NCBI RefSeq assembly: GCF_000308295.2
Contig: NZ_HG326655.1
Span: forward strand, 324,188 to 388,187
Direction: 5' to 3'
Source of the DNA: Afipia birgiae 34632
GTDB taxonomy: Bacteria > Pseudomonadota > Alphaproteobacteria > Rhizobiales > Xanthobacteraceae
Length of the DNA stretch: 64,000 nt
The first letter of the stretch is position 1, and each line of letters begins with the position of its first letter. The position numbers were made by a program, and so were the translations under genes. A model generated the notes under the pieces. That model saw only the letters and a program-made list of their open reading frames with translations. It was not told where the DNA came from and searched no databases. This document shows positions 48,152 through 57,618 of this stretch, piece by piece.

Positions 48152-48196
48152 GCTCCACCACCCGCTATCATGTAAAGTAACGCGATGCGCAGAGCC

Positions 48197-48982
48197 TCAG
48201 ACAGCGATACGTCCCTCAAGGTAGAGCACGGCGCGCCCAACAATGATCACCCGATCGCCATCGAGCGTACAACTGAGTGCACCGCCGCGCCGCGATATCT
48301 GCCGTGCTTCGAGCTGCGTCTTACCGAGGCGCGCCGCCCAATACGGTACCAGCGTGCAATGCGCTGAGCCGGTGACAGGGTCTTCGGGAATGCCATTGGC
48401 TGGCGCAAAGAACCGCGAGACGAAATCGACACCGTTCTTGCCCGGTGCAGTGACAATCATGCCCCAACGGTCCAGCTTTGCCACTGCGGCCATATCCGGA
48501 TCGAGTGCAGCCACTTCGTCGGCATTGTCATAAACGGCGAGATAGTCGCGCGACCCGAGCAAGGCCTTGGGCTGCTTGCCCAGTGCCGCCACAAGGTTAA
48601 CGGGTGTCGTGACCGGAATCGGCACCCGCGCCGGAAGATCCATTGCCAGTCGTTCGCCCTGGCGGCTCACAACGAGCGTACCAGCATTAATCGTCCGGAA
48701 GCTGACGCGGTCGCGACCCGGCTCTATATGGTGGAGAATCACATAAGCTGATGCCAACGTGGCATGACCGCAGAGATCGACTTCGACCGTCGGCGTGAAC
48801 CACCGCAGCTCATACTCCTCCTCCTTTTTCACGAAAAAGGCCGTATCCGCTAGGTTGCTCTCTGCGGCGATCGCTTGCATCGTCGCAGCGGGCAGCCAGC
48901 GCTCCAAGGGACAGACAGCGGCCGGGTTGCCACCGAATACGCGGTCGGTGAAGGCGTCAACCTGATAGTATGGCACAAGCAT
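48197..48982 (-). CDS. PhzF family isomerase/epimerase
   Basis: This 261-residue PhzF-fold protein has two-fold diaminopimelate-epimerase architecture. Family motifs are YYQVDAFTDRVFGGNPAAV, the active-site glutamate Glu41 in ESNLADTAFF, CGHATLASAY and EDPVTGSAHC. Most family members outside phenazine clusters have unknown substrates, and no phenazine genes are present here. ATG 48982 has AAGGA 8 bases upstream; ATG 48988 is possible. Confidence 0.9.
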   Translation of the reverse strand: MLVPYYQVDAFTDRVFGGNPAAVCPLERWLPAATMQAIAAESNLADTAFFVKKEEEYELRWFTPTVEVDLCGHATLASAYVILHHIEPGRDRVSFRTINAGTLVVSRQGERLAMDLPARVPIPVTTPVNLVAALGKQPKALLGSRDYLAVYDNADEVAALDPDMAAVAKLDRWGMIVTAPGKNGVDFVSRFFAPANGIPEDPVTGSAHCTLVPYWAARLGKTQLEARQISRRGGALSCTLDGDRVIIVGRAVLYLEGRIAV

Positions 48983-49049
48983 AACCATAGTCCTTGTATC
49001 GGCAATCAAGAAGAGCGCCTTAGACCTTCCGGTCCGTCCCCACCTGTCC

Positions 49050-49909
49050 CTAACGATCAAACACGCCGAGCCGCAAAGGGTTTGCCTGTCGTCGTATGAG
49101 TTGAGATGCGGTTGTAGTTAAAGTCATCCTGTCCGCAAACCACCACCGCACGTAGTCTTTAAGGGAAATTCGTCCACCGTACTCTTCCACGTAATCGGAA
49201 TCGGGATAGACTCGCACCGAAGTCGGTACATAACGCGAGGCAAAACCCAAGCGCATGTCTTTCGATTTTCCTTCGTGCGGATGAGAGGCGTGCATCAGCG
49301 TCGACCAGAACACGACGAACTGTCCCGGTCGCATGACCATCGATACGGCCTTCGACTCGTCCGGCTTCCAATGCGGATCAACTTGCAATTCGCGATAGTC
49401 GTAGCCAAAAAATCCTCGCCGGACGCCATCCTTATCCGCCGCATTGACCCGATCTGGATCATAGTGCATTCGTTTGGTTTCATCGTAATGCATCGAGCGG
49501 TGGGTGCCAGGAATAAACTGCAGAGCAGCAGTGTCGATCCCGGCTTCGGTAAAGGCCGTCCAGACAGTGATTGTACCGCCGAATTCCTCCGCTTCCGGCC
49601 ACACAATCTGCGGCGTCCCGGAGGCATTAGCGAAGGTATCCGCCTGATGCCAATCAGTACCTTCGTCGCCCGGATACTTTGGAAAAAACTCAGTGCGCCA
49701 GTACAACATTCGGTCCAAGGACGCTGCTCACGCGGTCGACAATAGCCGGTTGGCAAATATGCTCTGCCAGAAACGGATTATCAAATTTCCTTCATCTCAT
49801 CAGGCCCGTACAAGGTGAAGGGGCCAGCGCAGCCCTGTGCATGGAATTGCTCCAGTTCGCGCGGAGTAAGAGAAAACCGTTTCGTCCGGCTCGACATCGA
49901 ATGCATCAT
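49050..49909 (-). pseudogene. Broken phytanoyl-CoA dioxygenase-family gene
   Basis: The original product was a non-haem iron, 2-oxoglutarate-dependent dioxygenase (PhyH family). The start at 49909 (GAGGA upstream) gives SLTPRELEQFHAQG, then stops at 49781. A later piece, [20 protein letters not shown], is followed by a frameshift near 49706, and the catalytic part continues from about 49703 with [15 protein letters not shown], the HxD iron site in WHQAD and a distal histidine in HASHPH. About 30 codons appear deleted near 49780. HxD rather than HxG/A suggests a hydroxylase, not a halogenase, ancestor. The 222-codon 3' frame is intact but lacks its N-terminal region. Confidence 0.75.
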
Positions 49910-50190
49910 TTCATCCTCTTTGTAAGTTGTTCAGAGATATTATGGTGGGTTCAGACGGTGGCGCCGCGCGAGCGCAATTCCTCCCAATTATCCAGCTGAC
50001 ACCACAAGGGCTGGATGTGGTGACGGAGGTCCGAAATGGACGCCCTCAAATCCGGTGGTTTTCTGTCGCCCGGTGATTTTGAATCAGATTTGGCGCCTGC
50101 CAGCCCCGGCGAGGCTTTCGAGCCCGCCGTTATGCTGGACCCCGCCAACGCTGCGCTGGAAGGGGTGTTCGATGACTGGCGGTCGGAAAA
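49910..50190. other. Region without a recognisable gene
   Basis: This gap lies upstream of the broken dioxygenase gene. A plus-strand frame from 50036 (MDALKSGGFLSPGDFESDLA) is open for 89 codons and runs into the next region, but it matches nothing recognised. Confidence 0.3.
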
Positions 50191-50480
50191 CTACGATTTG
50201 CTCGTAGAAGGTTTGCCGGTGGATGTTTTGGATTTGCGATTAAGGCTCAATGCGGCTTCCGCGAAAGTTTGCAAGTCGTACCGGCTGGCCCCGAGCGCGT
50301 CATAGAACTGCATACTCACTTTGACCATTTCGAGAATATGTTTCTCAAAACTTGATTGAGTGAATTCGTGTTTGGTTGCCTTGTATGTGCCACCGGTTGT
50401 CCGACTTACAAAATTCACTGAATCGCTGAAAGACTCGATGTAAGAGTGAGCGAATACGTCTCGTTTTTGGATTGCACGGG
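50191..50480 (-). pseudogene. C-terminal fragment of an unknown protein
   Basis: About 90 codons, including VFAHSYIESFSDSVNFVSR and FYDALGASRYDLQTFAEAAL, have protein-like composition and lower GC than the surroundings. The 5' side runs into the recombinase relic on the opposite strand, so the gene is truncated. No family was recognised. Confidence 0.3.
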
Positions 50481-50806
50481 ATCGCGCCAAGGCCGCTCGA
50501 ACGGGCCAAATCGCATTCATCGCAAGCCATCCGGATCGATCCAGCGCGGTTGGAACAGTTCGGTCGCAGCATGCGTGAGAATATGACCTCGGGATCGATT
50601 CCATTCCGCAAAGCTTATCTGCAATCCCTGATCGACGTGACCGAGGTCGATGATGCCCAAATCCGGATCAAAGGCAGCAAAGATGTGCTCGAAAGAGCGG
50701 TCCTGGCCAGCCGGAATGGGCAACTCCGGGTTCGCAGATGAGTACTGAATGGCGCGCCATTCAGAACAAAACTGCGAACTCTTATATAATTGAAATCGTT
50801 ATATAA
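50472..50806 (+). pseudogene. C-terminal fragment of a large serine recombinase (right copy)
   Basis: RIDPARLEQFGRSMRENMTSG, then IPFRKAYLQSLIDV and IRIKGSKDVLERAVLAS, are typical of the C-terminal part of rhizobial serine site-specific recombinases. A frameshift near 50712 is needed to continue into PGSQMSTEWRAIQNKTANS and the stop at 50804-50806. The catalytic N-terminal domain is missing. Confidence 0.7.
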
Positions 50807-50929
50807 TTGTCTCCGCGAATTTGGGCCAGTGGCCTCGACACGTCTGCTTTGCGCCGATTGCGTTGAAGAAGTCGGCGAGTTGGCTGTCAGCGAGCACATT
50901 GGGGCGCGCGCGGGTGAGTTCGCCCTTGC

Positions 50930-51080
50930 TCAGGCAGGCATTGTAGCGGGTCGCGGGATCAGCTTTGCCAGCTTTCGGAGGTTTTGAACGGTGGCAGCGA
51001 GGAGGAACTCGTCGTGGACTCCAGATGGGCCTCGTGGCCTGAATCGATCGAGGCGCAGGATGCGCTTCAGGGAGCAAATG
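50930..51080 (-). pseudogene. C-terminal fragment of an IS1182/IS5-like transposase
   Basis: The minus strand reads LKRILRLDRFRPRGPSGVHD then EFLLAATVQNLRKLAKLIP and a stop, matching the conserved end of transposases with an R-G-x-x-G-x-x-D-E-F-L-L-A-A-T-x-Q-N-L motif. The DNA between it and the recombinase relic looks like the non-coding tail of that IS. Confidence 0.6.
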
Positions 51081-51096
51081 GGCGCATCTTAGCGGC

Positions 51097-51231
51097 GTGG
51101 GGATCGACTTCTCCAGACCCGGCAGGCCAACAGACAACGCATTTTGTGAAGCCTTCAACGGTCGTCCGCGCGCAGAATGTCTGAACGCATCATGGGTCCT
51201 GTCGATGGCTGACGCCATCGATCGGCTCGAA
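51097..51231 (+). pseudogene. IS3-family OrfB fragment
   Basis: Forty-five codons, including DFSRPGRPTDNAFCEAFNGR and AECLNASWVLSMADA, correspond to the region around the catalytic glutamate of an IS3-family integrase. It belongs to a different subgroup from the complete IS at 34.6 kb. Confidence 0.75.
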
Positions 51232-51352
51232 ATCGATGCAGCGTCGTCTCCTTCGAGGCGTCGAAGCTGCCGGCGAGCGAGAAGCCGTTGCGCCATTTCA
51301 TCTCGGCGCCGGCGGTGATCACCGCGGAATTGGGCGACGGCTGCGCGCCTGA
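51232..51352 (-). pseudogene. Autotransporter beta-barrel fragment
   Basis: The minus-strand frame NSAVITAGAEMKWRNGFSLA followed by GSF matches the penultimate strands of autotransporter outer-membrane domains. About 40 codons remain, joined directly to the IS3 fragment. Confidence 0.45.
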
Positions 51353-51491
51353 CTAGGATCAGGACCCATTAAATTTATTGCGTGAGGGTTGGACGATTGA
51401 TTCATCGGTGATCCCCGGACCGACATAGCGTAGCTCATAGTACGTCATATCCCGAACGCGAGGCGTCGCAGCAACAGCGCTCGCTTGTGGT

Positions 51492-53045
51492 TCAATCGAG
51501 ATTCGGCGCGCGTCGGTGTCGGCTGAATTGCTCGTAAGCATAGGCATAAGCGAGCAAATCGGCCTCAGCCCATTGATGCCCCACGACGATCAGGCAAAAC
51601 GGCGCGCCGGATGCGTAATAGCCGGCTGGCACCGTCACGCCGGGAAGCCCTGCAATGTTGATTTCGCAAACCGTGGTCTCGTGGATAATGTCTCCGCCGT
51701 GCAGCGGAGCAAGCGCGGTGCGCATCTGCGGGAAGATGACGGCATCCAGGCGTTCGCGCATGAACACTTCCGCGAAAATCCGCAAATAGGATTCCTTGGC
51801 GGCGATGAAGTCGGATAGATCGGGCGGGCGCGTCGGGTCGGCCAAGCATGCCTTGAATTGCGGCAGATTATGCATGAAGTGGAGCACGCCTCCCTTCTCG
51901 AAAGCATTTTCGGCGGCAGTCGCCGTGGCGAATTCAGCGAAGGTTTTCACTGCGGCATCGGGTCCCAACCGATGGAGATACTGCTCAAGGTCGTAGGGCA
52001 CCGATTCCATTCCACGCGCATCGAATTCCTCCAACGACGGCGTCGCCTGACGCAGTTCTGCAAATCCCGACCCGTCGAAAGGGTCCTTCACCAAAATGGC
52101 GCCGAGTTTTTCGAGTTCTCCGCGCGCGCGGGCGTAAAGCTGCGAGGTCTCTTCGGACAGCGGTTGGTTGCGCCAGCCGGGGCCATAGAGGCCGATGCGC
52201 CTGCCTAGCAAGGCATCCTCGCGCAGCTTCGACGTATAGCCGCCTGCCGGCCTGTGCCCAACGCAAGCGATCGTCTTTGGATCTTCAGAGGTATAGCCGG
52301 CGAGAACATCGAGCGTCAGCGCCGCATCACGCACACAGCGCGCGATCGGACCGACAACATCGCGATTTGACGACAAGGGCAGAACGCCGGCATTTGGCAC
52401 CAGCGCGAAAGTCGGCTTGATACCAACCAGACCTTGCGCCGCTGAAGGATTTTGAATGGATCCGCCGGTTTCCTCCGCAAGACCAAGGACCGCCATGCTG
52501 GCAGCGACCGCCGTCGCGGTGCCGGCACTGCTGCCGCCTGGAAGAAATTCGCGGCCGGCAGCGTTATAGGTCGGCCCGGCCCAGCTATCATTGGCATGAC
52601 TGCCTGTATGGCTCAGCACCGGCACATTGGTCTTGCCGAGGATCACGGTGCCAGCCGCTTTCATGCGCGCCACCACCGGCGAATCCACTGCTGGCATCAG
52701 ATCGACACCGCCGGTTTTTGAGTGCAGCAGTTTCCATCCCGCTGTGGTCGGGAAGCCGACCATGTCCATCGGATCCTTGATGACGACCGGGACGCCGTCG
52801 AGCGGACCGATCACCTTGCCGGCAGCGCGGCGCTTGTCGCTGGCGCGCGCCTCGTCTAGCGCCGCCGGATTACGGAAGATGATGGAGTTATAGCGCGGAT
52901 CGATCTGGTCGATGCGAGCGAGGAACGCCTGCGTCAGCGCTTCGGATGTTAACGCCCCGCTTGCGAAGGCAGCCTGCACCTGCTCCGCGGTCATTTCAAT
53001 CAGACTCGGAAATGCAGACACTTCGGCGGGTTCTTTGATCGTCAT
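51492..53045 (-). CDS. Amidase (amidase-signature family)
   Basis: This 517-residue amidase-signature hydrolase cleaves an amide to acid plus ammonia. The Ser-cisSer-Lys triad is assigned to Lys90 (VVIKDPMD), Ser172 (GGSSAG) and Ser196 (EETGGSIQNPS); the spacing from Ser172 to Ser196 matches the family. ATG 53045 has GGAG upstream. It is the last gene of the amide operon, about 80 bases after the formamidase, and gives the operon a second, unrelated type of amide hydrolase. Confidence 0.93.
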   Translation of the reverse strand: MTIKEPAEVSAFPSLIEMTAEQVQAAFASGALTSEALTQAFLARIDQIDPRYNSIIFRNPAALDEARASDKRRAAGKVIGPLDGVPVVIKDPMDMVGFPTTAGWKLLHSKTGGVDLMPAVDSPVVARMKAAGTVILGKTNVPVLSHTGSHANDSWAGPTYNAAGREFLPGGSSAGTATAVAASMAVLGLAEETGGSIQNPSAAQGLVGIKPTFALVPNAGVLPLSSNRDVVGPIARCVRDAALTLDVLAGYTSEDPKTIACVGHRPAGGYTSKLREDALLGRRIGLYGPGWRNQPLSEETSQLYARARGELEKLGAILVKDPFDGSGFAELRQATPSLEEFDARGMESVPYDLEQYLHRLGPDAAVKTFAEFATATAAENAFEKGGVLHFMHNLPQFKACLADPTRPPDLSDFIAAKESYLRIFAEVFMRERLDAVIFPQMRTALAPLHGGDIIHETTVCEINIAGLPGVTVPAGYYASGAPFCLIVVGHQWAEADLLAYAYAYEQFSRHRRAPNLD

Positions 53046-53124
53046 AACGAGCTCCGGTGAGCGATGGGAGAAGAAACACGCCATGCCGATCTGGCTGGCG
53101 GGGTGCGCATGGTGGGATCACTGA

Positions 53125-54123
53125 TTAGCGCGAGGCTTCGATGATCTTTTTCGAGATCGATGCGCCAAGCGTGTATTTCGGATCCACCATGTTGCCGAGG
53201 CGGACCTTGCCGCACATCGTCAACAGCATGTAGGCGTCGCTTTCGTCGAAGCCGAAATCGGCGGCCATCCAGCGGATCAGTTCGCGATAGGCGATGCGCG
53301 CAGCATCTTCCATCGGGCGGGCCGAGCCGATAGTCATATAAAAATCCGCCGTCTCAAGTCGCGGCCACTGCAACGTCATTCCCTTGATGAGATCGACCTG
53401 CACCGTGGTGATGCTCGGATGCTCGAGCGCGACACCGCACAATTCGCCGTCGCCTTGAATGGCGTGACAATCGCCCAGATACAGCAGGGCGCCGGGGGCA
53501 TTGACCGGAAGATAGATAATCGAATCCGGCGCGACATCCGGAAGATCCATGTTGCCGCCATAGTAGTCGGGAACGAGCGACGAGATGGCCTCGATCTCCG
53601 GCGACGTGCCGATGGTGCCGATGAACGGTTCATAGGGCAATGTGAGCTTATCGCTCCATTTGACACCGCCTTCGACCGTCACCTCGATCTTCTTGACCCG
53701 TTCCGGCAGCGGCTGGTTCAACAGCGCCGTCGTGCCGGTGCCGACCAGCCCGCCGAATTCCGGAATGAGGCAGGTGGTACCGACGGGTTGCGGTCCGCGC
53801 GGACGAATGGACTTGATGTGGACTGCGAGACAATCCCCCTTCTCCGCACCGTTGACGTAAATCGGCCCGTTCTGCGGATTGAGGAACGGGAAGTTCAGTA
53901 TCTGACTCGGAACATCGGTCTCAAGGCGGATCTTTCCCTCGAAAGCGTCGTGCGTTTCGCAGGACACAACCGCACCGGGATCAACACGCAAGACCGGCTC
54001 GGCAAACGGACCGTAGACGTAGTGATATTTACCCTGCTCGCTTTCGGTGATCGTGTGTTGCTTGCCGGGCTTGCCGTGCGCCACACCCTTGCGGGCCATG
54101 ATGGATTGATCTGTCCAGGACAT
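53125..54123 (-). CDS. fmdA: Acetamidase/formamidase (FmdA/AmdA family)
   Basis: This 332-residue beta-rich metal-dependent amidase hydrolyses formamide or acetamide to ammonia and the acid. Family segments are ETHDAFEGKI, FPFLNPQNGPIYVNGAEKGD, GTIGTSPE and YLGDCHAIQGDGELCGVALE. It lies 28 bases after the last transporter gene. This pairing with a urea/amide-type ABC transporter resembles the fmd amide operon of Methylophilus. Confidence 0.95.
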   Translation of the reverse strand: MSWTDQSIMARKGVAHGKPGKQHTITESEQGKYHYVYGPFAEPVLRVDPGAVVSCETHDAFEGKIRLETDVPSQILNFPFLNPQNGPIYVNGAEKGDCLAVHIKSIRPRGPQPVGTTCLIPEFGGLVGTGTTALLNQPLPERVKKIEVTVEGGVKWSDKLTLPYEPFIGTIGTSPEIEAISSLVPDYYGGNMDLPDVAPDSIIYLPVNAPGALLYLGDCHAIQGDGELCGVALEHPSITTVQVDLIKGMTLQWPRLETADFYMTIGSARPMEDAARIAYRELIRWMAADFGFDESDAYMLLTMCGKVRLGNMVDPKYTLGASISKKIIEASR

Positions 54124-54151
54124 GTTTCTTCTCCCTTGGTGAATGTTTGGT

Positions 54152-54856
54152 TCAGACGGCGAGATACCGTCTGACGATGTCGCGATCCTCGAGAAGGTCG
54201 GGCGTCAGTTCCGCAATGACGCGACCCTTGTCCATCACGAAGCAGCGCTGTGCCATCGCGCGGATCATGTCGATGTTCTGTTCAACCAGCACGATGGTGA
54301 GGCCCGTCTTCTGATTAAGATCGACGCCAATGCGAGCGATGTCCTGGACGATCGAAGGCTGGATGCCTTCGGACGGTTCGTCGAGCAGCAGTATCGCCGG
54401 CCGACCCACCAGCACACGGCCGATCGCCAGTTGTTGCTGCTGACCACCCGAGAGGGTGCCGGCTGGTTGACTGCGGCGCTCGTGCAGAATCGGAAAGTAG
54501 CGATAGACTTGGTCGTAGTCGGGTGCCCCCCCACGAATGCTCTCGCCGACACGCAGATTTTCCTCAACGCTCATGCGCGGAAACACATCGCGCCCTTGCG
54601 GCACATAGCCAAGCCCGAGGCGCGCACGGGCGTGCGGCGCCATTCCGCCGATTTCATCCCCCCTAAAACGGATCGATCCATCGCTCGGAGGTAGAAGCCC
54701 AATGATCGCCTTGATGAGCGTCGATTTGCCGACGCCATTACGGCCGATCAGCGCGAGGATTTCGCCGTCGTTGACCGTCAGATCGACGCCTTGAAGCACC
54801 GGCTTACCGCCGTAGCCAGCCCGCAGCCCGGAGATGGAGAGCAAGTGCTTAACCAT
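54152..54856 (-). CDS. urtE: Urea/amide ABC transporter ATPase (UrtE-like)
   Basis: This 234-residue LivF/UrtE-type ATPase has Walker A GRNGVGKST, signature LSGGQQQQLAIGR and Walker B ILLLDEPSEGIQPS; the EGIQPS phrase is typical of UrtE. It overlaps the urtD stop by eight bases. With UrtD it powers the permeases UrtB and UrtC. The operon context suggests short amides as substrates, possibly urea as well. Confidence 0.92.
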   Translation of the reverse strand: MVKHLLSISGLRAGYGGKPVLQGVDLTVNDGEILALIGRNGVGKSTLIKAIIGLLPPSDGSIRFRGDEIGGMAPHARARLGLGYVPQGRDVFPRMSVEENLRVGESIRGGAPDYDQVYRYFPILHERRSQPAGTLSGGQQQQLAIGRVLVGRPAILLLDEPSEGIQPSIVQDIARIGVDLNQKTGLTIVLVEQNIDMIRAMAQRCFVMDKGRVIAELTPDLLEDRDIVRRYLAV

Positions 54857-55631
54857 GAGCGATATCCTGCGTCTTCCGAGCTGGCGGCTGATCCGGCACG
54901 CTCGCTTCATGGTGCGGGCCGTGGCCCTGACCGAGATAGATTTCGGCGACACGCTCGTCCGCGATCACCTCGTCGATACTGCCCTGCATGAAGATGCGGC
55001 CGAAATGCAGAACCGTGACGCGCGTCGCGACCTGACGCACGAATGCCATGTCGTGCTCGACGACAAGAACCGTCATGCCGCCATCCTTGAGCGCCTGCAC
55101 CATCTCACCGGTCGCGCGGGTCTCCTCGGGTGACATGCCGGCGGTCGGTTCGTCGAGCAGGAGCAGTTTCGGCTTGAGGCTCACCGCCATGCCGATCTCT
55201 AGCCACTGCTTCTGGCCGTGACTGAGATTGCCCGCCAATTGAGTCGCCTCACTGGACAGATTGAGGAAACGGAGAGCGCGGTCGATCTCGCTCTGCAGGC
55301 TTTCGCCATGGTAATGCCGCTGCAGAGCGATTTCGAGGTTCTGGCTGACACTCAGCAACGAGAAGATGCCAGGTACCTGAAACTTGACGCTGATGCCGCG
55401 GCGAATCCGGTCATGCGGCTCCAGCGCGGTGATATCTTCACCATCGTAGAAGATGGAGCCGCTGGTCGGTGTATACTCACCGAGGATCAACCGGAAGAAA
55501 GTGCTCTTGCCGGCACCGTTGGGACCGATCAGGCAATGCAACTCACCCGGCTCCAGCGCAAAATCGACATCGGCTGTGACCTTCAGACCGCCGAAATTCT
55601 TGTTAAGCTTCCGAGCTTCGAGCAGGGCCAT
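54849..55631 (-). CDS. urtD: Urea/amide ABC transporter ATPase (UrtD-like)
   Basis: This 260-residue LivG/UrtD-type ATPase has Walker A GPNGAGKST, signature LSHGQKQWLEIGMA and Walker B LLLLDEPTAGMSPEE; LSHGQKQWLEI is characteristic of UrtD. ATG 55631 shares a base with the urtC stop (TAATG). The C-terminal tail after LGQGHGPHHE is not conserved. Confidence 0.92.
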   Translation of the reverse strand: MALLEARKLNKNFGGLKVTADVDFALEPGELHCLIGPNGAGKSTFFRLILGEYTPTSGSIFYDGEDITALEPHDRIRRGISVKFQVPGIFSLLSVSQNLEIALQRHYHGESLQSEIDRALRFLNLSSEATQLAGNLSHGQKQWLEIGMAVSLKPKLLLLDEPTAGMSPEETRATGEMVQALKDGGMTVLVVEHDMAFVRQVATRVTVLHFGRIFMQGSIDEVIADERVAEIYLGQGHGPHHEASVPDQPPARKTQDIAHG

Positions 55632-56719
55632 TACGCAACGCCTCCCTTGCGGAAGCGACGATCCAGCCATTGAGGCAACTGCGCGAGCGCCGTGACCAAC
55701 CCGTTAGGTGCGAGCAGGACGGTCAACACCAGCAGCAGTCCCATCACAACCAATGCATACTGGCTGCCATATATCGTCAGTGCCTGGAATGTCCCGAGCA
55801 GGAATAACGTGCCGAGCACCGTCGTCGTCAGATCCCCGCGACCGCCAACTGTCACCCAGATAATCGGCAGCGCCGCAGCGGTGATCCCCATGCTGGATGG
55901 CGTGATGTACTGACCCCAGCTCGTGTAGAGCACGCCACTCAACCCTGCCAGGGCGGCGCCAATCACAAACGTCGCAAGCTGATACTTCCGCACATCGTAA
56001 CCAAGCATGGTCGCGCGCTGCGGGTTCTCGCGAATCGCAACGACGACATAGCCGAATGACGAGTTCACCAGAATGCGGAGCGCCAGATAGACCACGACCA
56101 GCAGACCCAACACGACGTAATAAAGCGGGATATCGGGAGCCAGCACGATGTCGCCGCCATGCCACGGAATCGTCAGCGGCGGCATTCCGCTCATGCCGTT
56201 GAAGCCGTTCAGGCGCGCGTTGCCGATACGCCATTCCGGTGCCGCCGTCTGGGCCATGAAGCGCTCGAACACCAACGTGACGGCCAATGTCACGATACCG
56301 AGGAAGACGCCGCCGATGCGGCCGAAGAACAGGAAATAGCCAAGCACAGCCGCGACAACAGCCGACGCCGCCACCGCAACAATCATCGCGAAAAGCGTCA
56401 GGCCATAAGCCGCACCGAAATTGAGCGTGACAATGCCGTAAGCGTAACCCGACAGGCCGAAGAACGCGGTCTGACCAAAGCTGAGTGCGCCGCCATAGCC
56501 CCAGATCAGGCACAGCCCCATCGCCATGAAGACCCAGTTGAAAAAGTAGATCGTATTGCCGACCGTGTAAGCATCCGCAACCAGCGGGTAGGCCATGGCA
56601 AGCGCCACGACGGCGCCCGCCGATATCCAAAACTTGCGGCCTCGGCCCAGCGTCTGCGGACCTTCAAGGCGATTCAAAATTTGCCGCACGGGAAATCTCC
56701 AATCGATAGCCGCACTCAT
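55631..56719 (-). CDS. urtC: Urea/amide ABC transporter permease (UrtC-like)
   Basis: This 362-residue LivM-type permease has about ten transmembrane helices, with LIWGYGGALSFGQTAFFGLSG and AIRENPQRATMLGYDVRKYQ (the coupling-helix region). ATG 56719 overlaps the urtB stop (ATGA); the much longer open frame upstream is an overlap with urtB and not coding. Confidence 0.93.
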   Translation of the reverse strand: MSAAIDWRFPVRQILNRLEGPQTLGRGRKFWISAGAVVALAMAYPLVADAYTVGNTIYFFNWVFMAMGLCLIWGYGGALSFGQTAFFGLSGYAYGIVTLNFGAAYGLTLFAMIVAVAASAVVAAVLGYFLFFGRIGGVFLGIVTLAVTLVFERFMAQTAAPEWRIGNARLNGFNGMSGMPPLTIPWHGGDIVLAPDIPLYYVVLGLLVVVYLALRILVNSSFGYVVVAIRENPQRATMLGYDVRKYQLATFVIGAALAGLSGVLYTSWGQYITPSSMGITAAALPIIWVTVGGRGDLTTTVLGTLFLLGTFQALTIYGSQYALVVMGLLLVLTVLLAPNGLVTALAQLPQWLDRRFRKGGVA

Positions 56720-57618
56720 GCCCGCTCGCGCAGGATGAGGCCGGAAATGCCGCGAGGCAGAATGCGGATCACAAGAATGACCGCCACGAGCAGGCCTATC
56801 TGACCGGCAAGCTGGCCTTGCCACGTCGTCATCAATGCCTTGACAAAACCGAGAGCGACTCCAGCCGGCGCCGTGCCGAGAAAAACGTCGCCTCCGCCCA
56901 CCACGACCGTGACGAACGCCTCCATGATGAACTGCGCGCCCATCGTGGGCACCAGACTCATCGTCGGCGCGTAGAGCCCGCCAGTTGCGCCCGCCAAGGC
57001 TGCGCCGATGCCGAAGGTCAGACTGTAGATCAGGCGGGTATTGACACCCAGCGACTCCGCCATGTGCGGCACCTGGATGGTCGCACGCGCCAGCACGCCG
57101 AAACGCGTAAAGTTGAATAGCGCATAGAGGCCAGCGAGGATCGCCACGGCGACGCCCATCAGCGCAAAACGATAGACCGAATAGGATAGCTCGCCGATCG
57201 TCACGCTGCCAAGCGGCGTGGACATATCGGTCAGGCTCGGTCCCAGCAAAATCAACGTGCCTTGCGATACGATAAGACTGATGCCCCATGTGGCGACGAT
57301 GGTATCGAGGGGGCGATGGTAGAGATGACGGATGACCAGGCGCTCAAGCACGATGCCGACGAGACCCGCCGCCAAAGCGCCGCACAGGATGGCGAGCGGC
57401 AGCGGTGCGCCCATCTTCGACACCGTCGCCGTCACATAGGCGCCGCCCATGATGAATTCGCCGTGCGCGAGATTGATGACGCCCATCATCCCGAAGATGA
57501 TTGCGAGGCCGCAGGCGGACAGAACCAGAAAAGCCGCAGCGTCTCCGAATTGATAGAGAAAACCGACCACGTTGTTGAAGCTCCCGCTGAAAACCGATCT
57601 GCACCACGATAGAAACAT
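56716..57618 (-). CDS. urtB: Urea/amide ABC transporter permease (UrtB-like)
   Basis: This 300-residue LivH-type permease has GLAIIFGMMGVINLAHGEFI and a coupling-helix region with RATIQVPHMAESLGVNT. ATG 57618 directly abuts a perfect 12-bp hairpin, so its ribosome site lies inside the stem. Members of this subgroup from Rhizobiales serve urea or short amides. Confidence 0.92.
   Translation of the reverse strand: MFLSWCRSVFSGSFNNVVGFLYQFGDAAAFLVLSACGLAIIFGMMGVINLAHGEFIMGGAYVTATVSKMGAPLPLAILCGALAAGLVGIVLERLVIRHLYHRPLDTIVATWGISLIVSQGTLILLGPSLTDMSTPLGSVTIGELSYSVYRFALMGVAVAILAGLYALFNFTRFGVLARATIQVPHMAESLGVNTRLIYSLTFGIGAALAGATGGLYAPTMSLVPTMGAQFIMEAFVTVVVGGGDVFLGTAPAGVALGFVKALMTTWQGQLAGQIGLLVAVILVIRILPRGISGLILRERA

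Noticed and set aside
48197..48982. Phenazine biosynthesis, suggested by the PhzF protein
   Set aside because: No other phz gene is nearby; PhzF-fold proteins are common outside phenazine pathways.
55631..57289. 552-residue version of UrtC
   Set aside because: The first 190 codons overlap urtB in another frame; the ATGA overlap at 56719 gives a normal-length permease.
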